A program made the position numbers and the translations under genes. The notes under the pieces were generated by a model. It made no database searches, was not told the origin of the DNA, and saw only the letters and a program-made list of their open reading frames with translations. Below are positions 26,306-33,377 of a stretch of DNA of 64,000 bases, one piece after another. Source of the DNA: an uncultured Clostridia bacterium (GTDB lineage Bacteria; Bacillota; Clostridia; Christensenellales; UBA1242); NCBI GenBank assembly GCA_947584415.1, contig CANPWN010000003.1, forward strand, positions 34,391 through 98,390, given 5' to 3'. Within the stretch, counting starts at the first letter, position 1; each line of letters starts with the position of its first letter.

Positions 26306-26585
26306 ACCATTTGTTATGCCAAAATACAAATGCAAGAACTGCGGAAAAATTATTTCCGAGCCGCAACTGAAATCTTTTAAAGTTTCGTTTGGCGACTTTC
26401 AATGTTTTGGGCAATGGTGTTTGTGCGATGAGTGCTTGGAAGGTGGAATAACAAAGCCCAAATGCGTCCGCACACATAAATGGGTTTTGGGAAAAGATGA
26501 CGCAACATTTTTAAGGGAACTTGCGGACCTGATAACAAAATATAAAGTCCGCGCAATAGATGTATTTTTTGAGGAGGAAGACTGA
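26292..26585 (+). CDS. Small Cys-rich protein, second gene of FtsZ-like operon
   Basis: A 97-residue protein. The N-terminal half carries a C-K-N-C pair, then FQCFGQWCLCDEC, giving six cysteines in two groups, a layout that can bind one or two zinc ions. The C-terminal half is a charged helix (DDATFLRELADLITKYKVRA) ending in an acidic tail. The start at 26292 follows GAGGAGG inside the preceding gene, and its stop overlaps the next ATG (TGATG). I do not recognise a named family. Tight coupling with both neighbours implies a shared function. Confidence 0.65.
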   Translation: MRPIEPFVMPKYKCKNCGKIISEPQLKSFKVSFGDFQCFGQWCLCDECLEGGITKPKCVRTHKWVLGKDDATFLRELADLITKYKVRAIDVFFEEED

Positions 26586-27043
26586 TGGAAAAAGAGTTTT
26601 TAAACAGAGTTTTTGAGTTTGGTGGCACATTAGGAAATTTGCAAGCGGAAAAAGGAAATTACAACGGCGTTTACATCTTTGTCCGCCCTGATGATTTCGG
26701 AAAGGTTATTTTTGGCGAAAGTAAGTTGAAGTTTTGGCGTGGCTACGAAGTTTCGTTGACCACTGAAGAACTTCAAAATAAATGGGTCGAAAACGCAAAT
26801 GTTTTGTATATAGGAAAATGCTCATCAAAAACAAAGTCACTTCAAAAACTTGTGCGAAAACACATAGAATTTTGGAATGGCAAAGAGGTTTCCGCGTATG
26901 GTGGAAAAGCCATTGGCCAAATCCAAAACTGGAAGGATTTGCAAGTATGGTATTTGGAGTGTGCCGACCCGCAACAAGCAAAAACTGATTTATTGAAAGA
27001 TTTTTTTGAAAAATATGGAAAATTGCCGTTTGCAAATTTGTAG
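26585..27043 (+). CDS. GIY-YIG-like protein, third gene of FtsZ-like operon
   Basis: A 152-residue protein. NGVYIF (residues 27-32) and NVLYIGK (72-78) sit at strand positions that match the GIY and YIG elements of the GIY-YIG nuclease fold. They are followed by a basic helix (LQKLVRKHIEFWNG), the GGKAIGQI segment and a C-terminal FFEKYGKLPFANL. The 45-residue gap between GVY and YIG is longer than in canonical members, and I cannot place the catalytic Arg and Glu with certainty, so activity is not assured. The stop-start overlap with the upstream gene is one base. Confidence 0.6.
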   Translation: MEKEFLNRVFEFGGTLGNLQAEKGNYNGVYIFVRPDDFGKVIFGESKLKFWRGYEVSLTTEELQNKWVENANVLYIGKCSSKTKSLQKLVRKHIEFWNGKEVSAYGGKAIGQIQNWKDLQVWYLECADPQQAKTDLLKDFFEKYGKLPFANL

Positions 27044-27057
27044 TTAAAAGGGTGAGC

Positions 27058-27726
27058 ATGAAAAATCATAATTTTAGCATCAAAATTCTCGGCAGCGGCA
27101 TGGGAGGGATAAACATCATAAAGCCCTTTGCCAAAGTGCCTTTGAAAAATGTTGAGTGTTTGGATATGCACGCGGACTGGGCCTCTAAAATCACCAACAA
27201 ATTTATTAAAATAGGAACAAAAACAACGAGGGGTTTAGGCACGGGCGCACTCCCACTTTTCGGCGAAAAGGCGGCAAGAGAAGATAAAGACGCGATCGTT
27301 AATGCAATATCTGGCTGCGACCTTTTAATTCTTGTTTCGGGGCTTGGAGGAGGAACAGGCTCTGGCGCATCGCCTGTGGTGGCTGAAATTGCAAAAGAGC
27401 TCGACATTCCGACAGCCGCGTTTGTGACAACTCCACTTGGCTTTGAATCAAAAATGCGGCATCAAAATACGCAAGTAAGCCTTGAAAAATTAAAAAGTTT
27501 TGCCGGCGTTTTAATTGTCTTTTCGTGTGAAGAATACATGTCGCACGTTCCGAAAAAAACTCCTATTGGCGAAATTTTTAAGCGAATTGATGAGATTTTG
27601 CAAAAAAACATCATAAAAATGATAGATTTTTGCAATTTGCAAGCTTCAAATGGCAAATCAGCTAAAGAGATTTTGAAACTTATCAAATTTGATGATCCTT
27701 GCATAAATGTGTTTAAAACGATATAA
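27058..27726 (+). CDS. Truncated FtsZ/tubulin-like GTPase
   Basis: A 222-residue protein homologous to the N-terminal GTP-binding half of FtsZ. KILGSGMGGINII matches loop T1, GLGTGALPLFGEKAAREDKD matches T3, GLGGGTGSGASPVVAEIA (residues 96-113, tubulin signature GGGTGSG at 97-103) matches T4, and VTTPLGFESKMR matches T5. Cell-division FtsZ is 350-400 residues. Here the C-terminal half that completes GTP hydrolysis and makes subunit contacts is missing; the sequence ends near the T7 region (KFDDPCINVFKTI). The start at 27058 follows AAGGGTG. It is the last gene of a four-gene operon with its own terminator. GTP binding is plausible; polymerisation is doubtful. Confidence 0.8.
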   Translation: MKNHNFSIKILGSGMGGINIIKPFAKVPLKNVECLDMHADWASKITNKFIKIGTKTTRGLGTGALPLFGEKAAREDKDAIVNAISGCDLLILVSGLGGGTGSGASPVVAEIAKELDIPTAAFVTTPLGFESKMRHQNTQVSLEKLKSFAGVLIVFSCEEYMSHVPKKTPIGEIFKRIDEILQKNIIKMIDFCNLQASNGKSAKEILKLIKFDDPCINVFKTI

Positions 27727-27729
27727 AAA

Positions 27730-27754
27730 ATGCGGCGATAATTGCCGCATTTTT
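27730..27754. terminator. Bidirectional terminator after FtsZ-like operon
   Basis: ATGCGGC/GCCGCAT hairpin (27730-27750) with flanking A and T runs, between convergent genes. Confidence 0.85.
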
Positions 27755-28415
27755 AAATTGCAATTTCGTCATCTTTAGATTCAAGCGATTTGTCAACAGA
27801 ATTATCCACATATTCCTCGCCATAGATGTCGCTGATGTCTTGCGTCATCTCAATGTCCTTAATTTTTTCCTGTATAACTTTAACGTCCCCTAAATCATGT
27901 GCAAAATCAACTTGGCTGTGCATGAGCATAAGTTCAAATTGTGAAAATTCGCCAATGTTGCCTATTTTGAAAGCATGCCCTTGCGTCAAGATTTCTGAAA
28001 ATGTCAAATTTTTAAAGTCAGTGATTGCATCCTTATATTCCTGCTGTGACACTGCATCTAACCCTTGGCTCAAAGCCATTTTTTGATATATCTTGTATCC
28101 TTTTTTAAACAAGTTTTTGTTGTTGATCTTGCGAATGCGTTTTGTAATCAAATTGCCAACAAACATCACGCCTGCTCCACCCAAAAAAAGTGAACTTGCC
28201 GCTGCAAATTCGCCATCATGCAAACCTTTGATAAACATGCCAATTCCACCGCCTATCAAGCCAAGACTCAAAATGGAAAAAAAGAGATTGCCAGTAAAGT
28301 TTGCCAGCTTCATAGAGTGGTCAAAACTTTTTAATATTGGATAAAGCCTGTCAATTTTGTCTTCCTCAATCGAAATGTCACCCATCATCTTTTGAACGAT
28401 TTCATCATTGTCCAT
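27753..28415 (-). CDS. Hypothetical two-helix membrane protein
   Basis: A 220-residue protein starting MDNDEIVQKMMGDIS at 28415, after AAGGAGAG. A charged N-terminal helix (about 40 residues) is followed by two membrane helices (about 42-64 and 71-92) rich in glycine and a basic stretch KRIRKINNKNLFKKG. The acidic cytoplasmic C-terminal domain ends ESKDDEIAI. I do not recognise the family. It has a perfect consensus promoter upstream, so it is probably well expressed. Confidence 0.65.
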   Translation of the reverse strand: MDNDEIVQKMMGDISIEEDKIDRLYPILKSFDHSMKLANFTGNLFFSILSLGLIGGGIGMFIKGLHDGEFAAASSLFLGGAGVMFVGNLITKRIRKINNKNLFKKGYKIYQKMALSQGLDAVSQQEYKDAITDFKNLTFSEILTQGHAFKIGNIGEFSQFELMLMHSQVDFAHDLGDVKVIQEKIKDIEMTQDISDIYGEEYVDNSVDKSLESKDDEIAI

Positions 28416-28434
28416 ATTTTCTCTCCTTGGCTTT

Positions 28435-28463
28435 ATTATACGCTCTGAGCGTCTGAGTGTCAA
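28435..28463 (-). promoter_or_regulatory. Consensus promoter of the membrane protein gene
   Basis: On the minus strand TTGACA (28463-28458), 17 bp, TATAAT (28440-28435). The spacer contains CGCT-CTG-AGCG, a short inverted repeat that may be an operator. Confidence 0.8.
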
Positions 28464-28479
28464 TATGGAAATTAAAAAA

Positions 28480-28504
28480 ACAGGCCTTTCGGTCTGCTTT
28501 TTTG
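28480..28504 (-). terminator. Terminator of the rpmG-secE-nusG-rplK-rplA operon
   Basis: On the minus strand AGACCGAAAGGCCT-type hairpin followed by GTTTTTTT, after the rplA stop. Confidence 0.8.
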
Positions 28505-29188
28505 TTACATTGTTGTCACAATCTTAATTCCAGGGCCCATTGTTGAGCAAACGGAAATGTTTTTGAAATATTGTCCTTTTGCTGCCGCAGGTTTTGCCTT
28601 TTGAAGGGCTTCAATGACTGTGCGATAGTTTTCTATAAGTTTTTCTTTGCCAAAGCTAACTTTGCCCAAAATTACGTGAACATTGTTTGTTTTGTCCAAA
28701 CGATATTCAACTTTTCCGGCTTTAACTTCGCTGATAGCCTTTTTAACGTCCATTGTAACTGTTCCGCTCTTTGGGTTTGGCATGAGGCCCTTAGGTCCAA
28801 GCACTCTTGCCACACGTCCAACAACGCCCATCATGTCAGGAGTTGTGATGCAGACGTCAAAGTCAAGCCATCCTCCTTGAATTTTGGCAACAATTTCTTC
28901 TGCGCCAACAAAGTCCGCTCCGGCCTTTGTTGCTTCGTCCGCTTTGTCACCCTTTGCAATAACCAAAACTTTCACGCTTTTGCCTGTTCCGTGAGGAAGC
29001 ACAACAACGCCTCTAACCTGTTGGTCAGCGTTTCTTCCATCAACGCCAAGTTTAACATGAAGTTCAACTGTTTCATCAAATTTTGCTTTTGCTGTTTCAA
29101 CCACATGAGCAAACGCCTCTTCTGGAGAATAACTGGTTGCTTTGTCATAGGTGGAAAGAGCAAGTTTCATTCTTTTGCCTTTATTCAT
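28505..29188 (-). CDS. rplA: 50S ribosomal protein L1
   Basis: A 227-residue protein of the large-subunit L1 stalk. Typical segments: [48 protein letters not shown] (the L1 signature, with [11 protein letters not shown] after it), and [19 protein letters not shown]. The ATG at 29188 follows GTAGGAGGAAGG; the longer frame to 29242 runs into rplK and is not used. Last gene of its operon. L1 commonly represses translation of rplK-rplA by binding their leader; a matching structure is seen upstream of rplK. Confidence 0.97.
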   Translation of the reverse strand: MNKGKRMKLALSTYDKATSYSPEEAFAHVVETAKAKFDETVELHVKLGVDGRNADQQVRGVVVLPHGTGKSVKVLVIAKGDKADEATKAGADFVGAEEIVAKIQGGWLDFDVCITTPDMMGVVGRVARVLGPKGLMPNPKSGTVTMDVKKAISEVKAGKVEYRLDKTNNVHVILGKVSFGKEKLIENYRTVIEALQKAKPAAAKGQYFKNISVCSTMGPGIKIVTTM

Positions 29189-29198
29189 ATCCTTCCTC

Positions 29199-29627
29199 CT
29201 ACTCTGTGATTGTAACGCCCATGCTGCGTGCTGCACCTTCAATCATGCTCATAGCGGCCTCAATGCTTGCTGCGTTAAGGTCAGGCATTTTTGTGGTTGC
29301 AATTTCACGAACTTGCGCTTTTGTGAGTGAACCGACTTTTTGCTTGTTTGGTTTTGGCGAACCCTTTTCAAGTCCAAGCGCCTTTTTGATAAGAACGGCT
29401 GCTGGTGGGGTTTTCAGCACAAAACTGAATGACCTGTCTTGATAAATTGTTATCACAACAGGGATGATGAGACCTGCTTGAGATGCAGTTTTCTCATTAA
29501 ATTCTTTGGTAAATGCCGCAATGTTTATCCCATGAGGTCCAAGTGAAGAACCCACAGGAGGTCCAGGTGTGGCTTTACCGGCTGGGAGTTGCAATTTTAC
29601 AACTGCGCCAATCTTTTTTACTGCCAT
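29199..29627 (-). CDS. rplK: 50S ribosomal protein L11
   Basis: A 142-residue protein of the GTPase-associated centre of the large subunit. The N-terminal [20 protein letters not shown], the S-L-G-P-H-G-I-N motif, and the C-terminal [20 protein letters not shown] are diagnostic. AAGGAGG precedes the ATG. It lies 10 bases upstream of the rplA start and is separated from nusG by a 107-nt leader-like region. Confidence 0.97.
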   Translation of the reverse strand: MAVKKIGAVVKLQLPAGKATPGPPVGSSLGPHGINIAAFTKEFNEKTASQAGLIIPVVITIYQDRSFSFVLKTPPAAVLIKKALGLEKGSPKPNKQKVGSLTKAQVREIATTKMPDLNAASIEAAMSMIEGAARSMGVTITE

Positions 29628-29641
29628 TTTTTCCTCCTTAT

Positions 29642-29699
29642 GTGTGGTTATTTAGAGCGATTGCAGTCCCGCTCTCCCACGTTTTTGGGCTTCAAGCCC
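29642..29699 (-). promoter_or_regulatory. Candidate L1-binding leader upstream of rplK
   Basis: On the minus strand GTGGG (29680-29676) could pair with CCACA (29647-29643), enclosing an AGAGCG/CGCTCT hairpin. A GGGC/GCCC hairpin (29687-29699) lies before it. A GUGG...CCAC helix around a short stem just before the rplK ribosome binding site is the arrangement expected of L1 autoregulatory leaders. The assignment rests on position and shape only. Confidence 0.45.
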
Positions 29700-29734
29700 T
29701 TTATATTAAGCAGAATTTCTGCATAATACCATTT

Positions 29735-30343
29735 TTAAGCGTCAATTTTTCGCATTTGAGTGTAATCAAGTTCAACCGGTGCTTCACGGCCAAACATCTC
29801 AACAATGACTGTTGCGATGCCATTTTCAGGTGAAACAGACTGAACTGTTCCAATTGTGCCTTCAAGCGGCCCGTCAATAACCTCAATTTTGTCACCAATT
29901 TGAAGGTCAACTTCAACTTTGATTTTTTCTAGCTTGTTTTTGCGCACTTCGTCATCAGTAAGTGCAAGAGGTCTGCCGTTTGGTCCAACAAAACCTGTGA
30001 TACCACGCGTTCTTGTCACATTGTGCCAAAGGTCATCACCATATATCATCTTAACGAAGATATAACAAGGCATGCTTTTTCTTTCCACCAATTTCTTCTT
30101 GCCGTTTTTTTCTTCAACAACGCTTTCCATTGGAATAATGATGTCAAAAATGCGGTTTTGAAGTCCAAATTTGGTCACAACAGTTTCAAGATTTTCTTTG
30201 GCAACATTTTCATATCCAGAAAATGTGTGAAGAGCATACCACTTTGCTTCTTTTGATTGGTCAGGAACTTGCTCTCCGCCCACAGAGTGAACTCCAATTG
30301 TGCCTTGAACCTTAGGCTGATTTTCTTCTTTAATTTCGTCCAT
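29735..30343 (-). CDS. nusG: Transcription termination/antitermination factor NusG
   Basis: A 202-residue protein that binds RNA polymerase and modulates pausing and Rho-dependent termination. The NGN domain starts at AKWYALHTFSGYENVAKENL (about residue 32) and includes CYIFVKMIYGDDLWHNVTRT and GITGFVGPNGRPLAL. The C-terminal KOW motif is DKIEVIDGPLEGTIGTVQSV. An extra 30-residue N-terminal tail precedes the core. AAGGAGAG precedes the ATG, within the end of secE. Confidence 0.96.
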   Translation of the reverse strand: MDEIKEENQPKVQGTIGVHSVGGEQVPDQSKEAKWYALHTFSGYENVAKENLETVVTKFGLQNRIFDIIIPMESVVEEKNGKKKLVERKSMPCYIFVKMIYGDDLWHNVTRTRGITGFVGPNGRPLALTDDEVRKNKLEKIKVEVDLQIGDKIEVIDGPLEGTIGTVQSVSPENGIATVIVEMFGREAPVELDYTQMRKIDA

Positions 30344-30352
30344 ATTCTCTCC

Positions 30353-30727
30353 TTATGTCAAAAGTCCAAACAAAAAACCAAACAAGGCGTCAAGTCCAAA
30401 AAGGATAAGACCGAAAAGAACAACCACCGACAAAACAACGCCTGTTTTTTTGCAAACATCACTAAAACTTGGCCATGTCACTTTTTTGAGTTCGCTGACA
30501 GTTTCCTTGCCCTTACGTTTGATTTTCTTGCCAAAGCCCTCTTTGTTTTTGTCTTTGGCTTTCTTGTTTGCCTTTTTGTCGCCTTTGTCAGCCTTCTTGT
30601 CCTCTTTTTTTGCCTTAGGCTGTTTTGCAGGCTTAGAAACGCTCTCGTCAGTCACGACAACAGCGTCCAAATTTTCTTTAGTTTCAGAAACCTCAACCTC
30701 TTTGGTCAAGTTTTTCTTTTTGGCCAT
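30353..30727 (-). CDS. secE: Preprotein translocase subunit SecE
   Basis: A 124-residue protein. The SecE signature SELKKVTWPSFSDV (about residues 78-91) is followed by one C-terminal membrane helix (VVLSVVVLFGLILFGLDALF). The N-terminal 75 residues are an unusually long Lys/Asp/Glu-rich tail (KPAKQPKAKKEDKKADKGDK and onward), longer than the minimal ~60-residue SecE of Bacillus. SecE clamps SecY in the Sec channel; secA is at the other end of the window. AGGAGG precedes the ATG. Confidence 0.93.
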   Translation of the reverse strand: MAKKKNLTKEVEVSETKENLDAVVVTDESVSKPAKQPKAKKEDKKADKGDKKANKKAKDKNKEGFGKKIKRKGKETVSELKKVTWPSFSDVCKKTGVVLSVVVLFGLILFGLDALFGFLFGLLT

Positions 30728-30742
30728 TTCTCCTCCTGCAAC

Positions 30743-30904
30743 TTATTTGGTTTCTTTGTGAAGTGTTCTCTTTCCACATCTTGGGCAGAATTTTTTGATT
30801 TCAATTCGCTCTGGGTTTGCGGAACTGTTTTTGCTTGTTGCATAATTTCTCTCTTGGCACTCGGTGCAAGCAAGAGTGATATCTTTGCGTTTTGGTGCTG
30901 CCAT
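30743..30904 (-). CDS. rpmG: 50S ribosomal protein L33, zinc-binding form
   Basis: A 53-residue protein: [20 protein letters not shown] at the N-terminus, then [18 protein letters not shown] at the C-terminus. Both zinc pairs are present (C13-x2-C16 and C40-x2-C43), so this is the zinc-dependent form. GGAGAAAAAGTT precedes the ATG. It is the first gene before secE-nusG, the standard position. Confidence 0.95.
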   Translation of the reverse strand: MAAPKRKDITLACTECQERNYATSKNSSANPERIEIKKFCPRCGKRTLHKETK

Positions 30905-30920
30905 AACTTTTTCTCCTAAC

Positions 30921-30952
30921 AAAAAACTAACACCCCGATTTGGAAGTGTTAG
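30921..30952 (-). terminator. Terminator-like hairpin in the rpmG leader (possible attenuator)
   Basis: On the minus strand CTAACACTTCC pairs with GGGGTGTTAG (10 bp with G-U pairs), followed at once by TTTTTTG. It lies between the promoter and the rpmG ribosome binding site, so it can cut transcripts short before the whole operon. Confidence 0.6.
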
Positions 30953-30955
30953 TGT

Positions 30956-30985
30956 ATTTTAACATAATGTTTGCTTTGTTGTCAA
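30956..30985 (-). promoter_or_regulatory. Promoter of the rpmG-secE-nusG-rplK-rplA operon
   Basis: On the minus strand TTGACA (30985-30980), 18 bp spacer, TAAAAT (30961-30956). It overlaps the end of the upstream HicB-like gene region only slightly. Confidence 0.75.
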
Positions 30986-30992
30986 GAGAAAA

Positions 30993-31292
30993 CTAGTCTA
31001 TTTTTTTAGATTTTTTAAAGTCTTTGAAATCTTTTGTCGTGAGAATTGTGTCAACCAAGAAGGCAAGTTGATGCTCACCACACTTCTTGCTCACATCCTC
31101 AAGGTCTGATGGGAAATTGAAATCAAAGTCGTTTGACAAGGCATAAAGAAAATAAACCCTCAAAAGTTCCTTTGCAAACAAAAAGGCTTGGTCGTAGTTT
31201 GGTCCTGAGGTTGAAATGTCAAGGTCTGGGAAATAAACCCTTGTTTCGCCTTCGTCAATGTAAAATATTGCTGGATAGATGAATTGTTGCAT
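30993..31292 (-). CDS. Orphan HicB-like protein
   Basis: A 99-residue protein with the HicB/UPF0150 fold pattern: a strand pair YPAIFYIDEGETRVYFPDLD followed by a T-S-G-x-N-x3-A helix (NYDQAFLFAKELLRVYF). HicB antitoxins neutralise the HicA mRNA-cleaving toxin, but no HicA-like gene (about 60 residues with a GSH motif) is present on either side. There is no C-terminal DNA-binding domain; the tail is KDFKDFKKSKKID. It may be a solitary regulator or a leftover antitoxin. CGGAGA precedes the ATG. Confidence 0.65.
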   Translation of the reverse strand: MQQFIYPAIFYIDEGETRVYFPDLDISTSGPNYDQAFLFAKELLRVYFLYALSNDFDFNFPSDLEDVSKKCGEHQLAFLVDTILTTKDFKDFKKSKKID

Positions 31293-31354
31293 TTTTTGGT
31301 CTCCGTTAATAATATTCTATCACATCTTTTCAAGTTTTAGCAAATATTTTAACA

Positions 31355-31380
31355 TAAAAAAACAGACCAAGTCTGTTTTT
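31355..31380 (-). terminator. Terminator of the 47-residue ORF
   Basis: AACAGACCAAGTCTGTT hairpin with A and T runs on both sides, past the stop at 31392. Confidence 0.8.
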
Positions 31381-31391
31381 AAACAAAATTT

Positions 31392-31535
31392 TTAAAATGT
31401 GATGCCTTCGTTTCCTTTCTCTGGGAAATTCATTTTAAAAGTTGTTTCTTTATTCATGTCAATAGGGTTTCTTGACACAACTGTCAAATCTGGATATCTT
31501 TTCGCTAAACTGAAAACTTCAAATTGCTTTGTCAT
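31392..31535 (-). CDS. 47-residue protein of unknown function
   Basis: MTKQFEVFSLAKRYPDLTVV at the N-terminus and ending in NFPEKGNEGITF. I accept it as real because a perfect AAAGGAGG lies 7 bases before the ATG, a promoter (TTTACA-17-TATGAT) lies just upstream and a clear terminator follows. It is soluble with no cysteine, and the family is not recognised. Confidence 0.6.
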   Translation of the reverse strand: MTKQFEVFSLAKRYPDLTVVSRNPIDMNKETTFKMNFPEKGNEGITF

Positions 31536-31559
31536 TGCTTGTCCTCCTTTGATAGCCCT

Positions 31560-31588
31560 ATCATATCACAAACTTTAAAATTTGTAAA
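31560..31588 (-). promoter_or_regulatory. Promoter of the 47-residue ORF
   Basis: On the minus strand TTTACA (31588-31583), 17 bp, TATGAT (31565-31560). Confidence 0.55.
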
Positions 31589-31640
31589 TACTTTTTTCAA
31601 AAATTTTTTAAATATTTTTTTACCTTTATTTTAAAGGGCT

Positions 31641-33377
31641 TTACATCTTTTCAGGAATTTCAATTCCCAAAACATCACAAGCCTCTTCAAGGTTTGAAAG
31701 CACAATTGTTAAAAGCGTCAAGTGCGCGTTAAAAACTTTTTTGTCAGGCTCTGAAAGAATGTGGCAGGAGTTGTAGAATGAAGAGAACTCGCTTGCAACA
31801 TCATATAAAGCCGTGGTCAGAGAGTTTAAACTCTTTTCCTGATAGCATTGAATATAACTTGACCTGAGTTTATTCAGACTGAGAATGAGCGAGCGGTGGA
31901 TTGGAAGAAATTTATAACTTGTTTCAAATTCCTTAGCCTTTGCAAGAATTGACTTTATTCTGCACGCTGTGTATTGAATGTAAGGGCCGGTCTTCCCTTC
32001 AAACGAAAGCACCCTGTCCATATCAAAGTTGATATCTTTTTCAACAACGCTGCTTAAATCAGCAAACTTGAGTGCCGCATTTCCAATCTTGCGTTTTAAA
32101 TCCTTATCGTGCTTTGTCCCGTTTGCAACGAGTTTTTGCTCGGCTTTGTCATACAGGGTGTTTAAAAGGTCAACAAGTTGCATATTGCCGCCGTCACGCG
32201 TCTTTAAGGCTTTCCCGTCCTTGCCGTTGATTGTGCCAAAACCGGTGTGAAGCAAAATTTGATTTTTGTTTGAAATTCCAGCCTTTTTGCAAGCGCGGAA
32301 GACCTGAGTGAAGTGCTGTTTTTGTCTGGCATCAGAAAAATAATGGATGATGTTAGGATGATATTTTTCATTTCTTAGATAAATTGTGGCAATGTCAGAA
32401 GTTGAATACATATCCCCGCCATTTGATTTTTGAAGTATGACTGGCGGCATAGGATTTTCATATCTCTGCACTTCGTCTGGGTTCTTTTTTGGAATTGGAA
32501 TTTGCTCGCCTTCCTCAGCAACATCGACCACAAGTGCACCTTCACTGACATGTGCAAGCCCCTTCTTTTTGAAGATGTCAACAACTCTGTCCACATATTC
32601 ACTTGCTGTGCTTTCGCCGTTCCAAAGGTCAAAATGCACATTTAACATTATGCAAAGGGCTTTGATTTCCTTGACGGAAACTTCTCTCAGTCTCTTCCAA
32701 AAGCCAAAATATGGCTCTTCATGATTTTGAAATTTGAGTGTTATCTCTTCGGCGCGCGCCTTGAAGGTTTCATCTTCGCTCTTCAATTTGCTGCCCTTTG
32801 GATACGCCTCATTCATGACCGTGATGTCAAGTTTTTTCTTGCCAGTCAAATAGTCGTTAAACGACCCCTCTCTTTCAAGCATTGCCATGATAAGACCAAG
32901 GGGCATACCCCAATCACCAAGAAAGATGTCACTCGTCACATTGAAGCCAAGTTTTTTATATAGCCGCTTAAACGCCTCGCCAATATTAAAAGACCTCATG
33001 TGACCAATATGTAACGCTTTGCCAATGTTTGGGCCGCCATAGTCAATTAGTAAATTTTTGCCTTTGCCGACTTGTGGCACTTGAGAATTTGATAACGACT
33101 TTGCAAGCGCATTTATGCCCTTTTGCGTCAGTTTTATGTTTATAAACGCCGGTTTTGCAACTGAAAAGACAAAATTTTGATTGTTTTGAAGATTGTTCAC
33201 AATTTTTGTTGCAATTTCAAAAGGGTTTGAGTGAAGATTTTTGGCTATTGCAAAAGAGGAGTTGCTTTGAAAGTCCGCCATGTCTGGAAGTGCGGAAAAA
33301 GAAACCACAAACTCTTGTGGAAAACCCTCTTTTTTGGCTGAATCATTTAAAAGTTTTTCAAGTTTTTTTCTAATCAA
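31641..33377 (-). CDS. argS: Arginyl-tRNA synthetase
   Basis: A 578-residue class I synthetase charging tRNA-Arg. DYGGPNIGKALHIGHMRSFN is the ATP-binding region with HIGH. The N-terminal 90 residues are the additional tRNA-binding domain of ArgRS, and the C-terminal part (GPYIQYTACRIKSILAKA and onward) is the anticodon-binding helical domain. It starts with TTG at 33377 behind AGAAGGG and overlaps the end of recR by 8 nt. It is the last gene of the long minus-strand run 40230-31641. No T-box leader is visible, consistent with its position inside an operon. Confidence 0.95.
   Translation of the reverse strand: MIRKKLEKLLNDSAKKEGFPQEFVVSFSALPDMADFQSNSSFAIAKNLHSNPFEIATKIVNNLQNNQNFVFSVAKPAFINIKLTQKGINALAKSLSNSQVPQVGKGKNLLIDYGGPNIGKALHIGHMRSFNIGEAFKRLYKKLGFNVTSDIFLGDWGMPLGLIMAMLEREGSFNDYLTGKKKLDITVMNEAYPKGSKLKSEDETFKARAEEITLKFQNHEEPYFGFWKRLREVSVKEIKALCIMLNVHFDLWNGESTASEYVDRVVDIFKKKGLAHVSEGALVVDVAEEGEQIPIPKKNPDEVQRYENPMPPVILQKSNGGDMYSTSDIATIYLRNEKYHPNIIHYFSDARQKQHFTQVFRACKKAGISNKNQILLHTGFGTINGKDGKALKTRDGGNMQLVDLLNTLYDKAEQKLVANGTKHDKDLKRKIGNAALKFADLSSVVEKDINFDMDRVLSFEGKTGPYIQYTACRIKSILAKAKEFETSYKFLPIHRSLILSLNKLRSSYIQCYQEKSLNSLTTALYDVASEFSSFYNSCHILSEPDKKVFNAHLTLLTIVLSNLEEACDVLGIEIPEKM

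Noticed and set aside
28571-29209. Long plus-strand open frame opposite rplA/rplK
   Set aside because: It is antisense to well-identified ribosomal protein genes; the composition (Cys, Phe and Asn rich) is typical of a shadow frame and there is no ribosome binding site.
30257-30919. 220-codon plus-strand frame opposite secE and rpmG
   Set aside because: Shadow of the Lys-rich secE codons read in reverse (Phe/Leu-rich product); no promoter or ribosome binding site.
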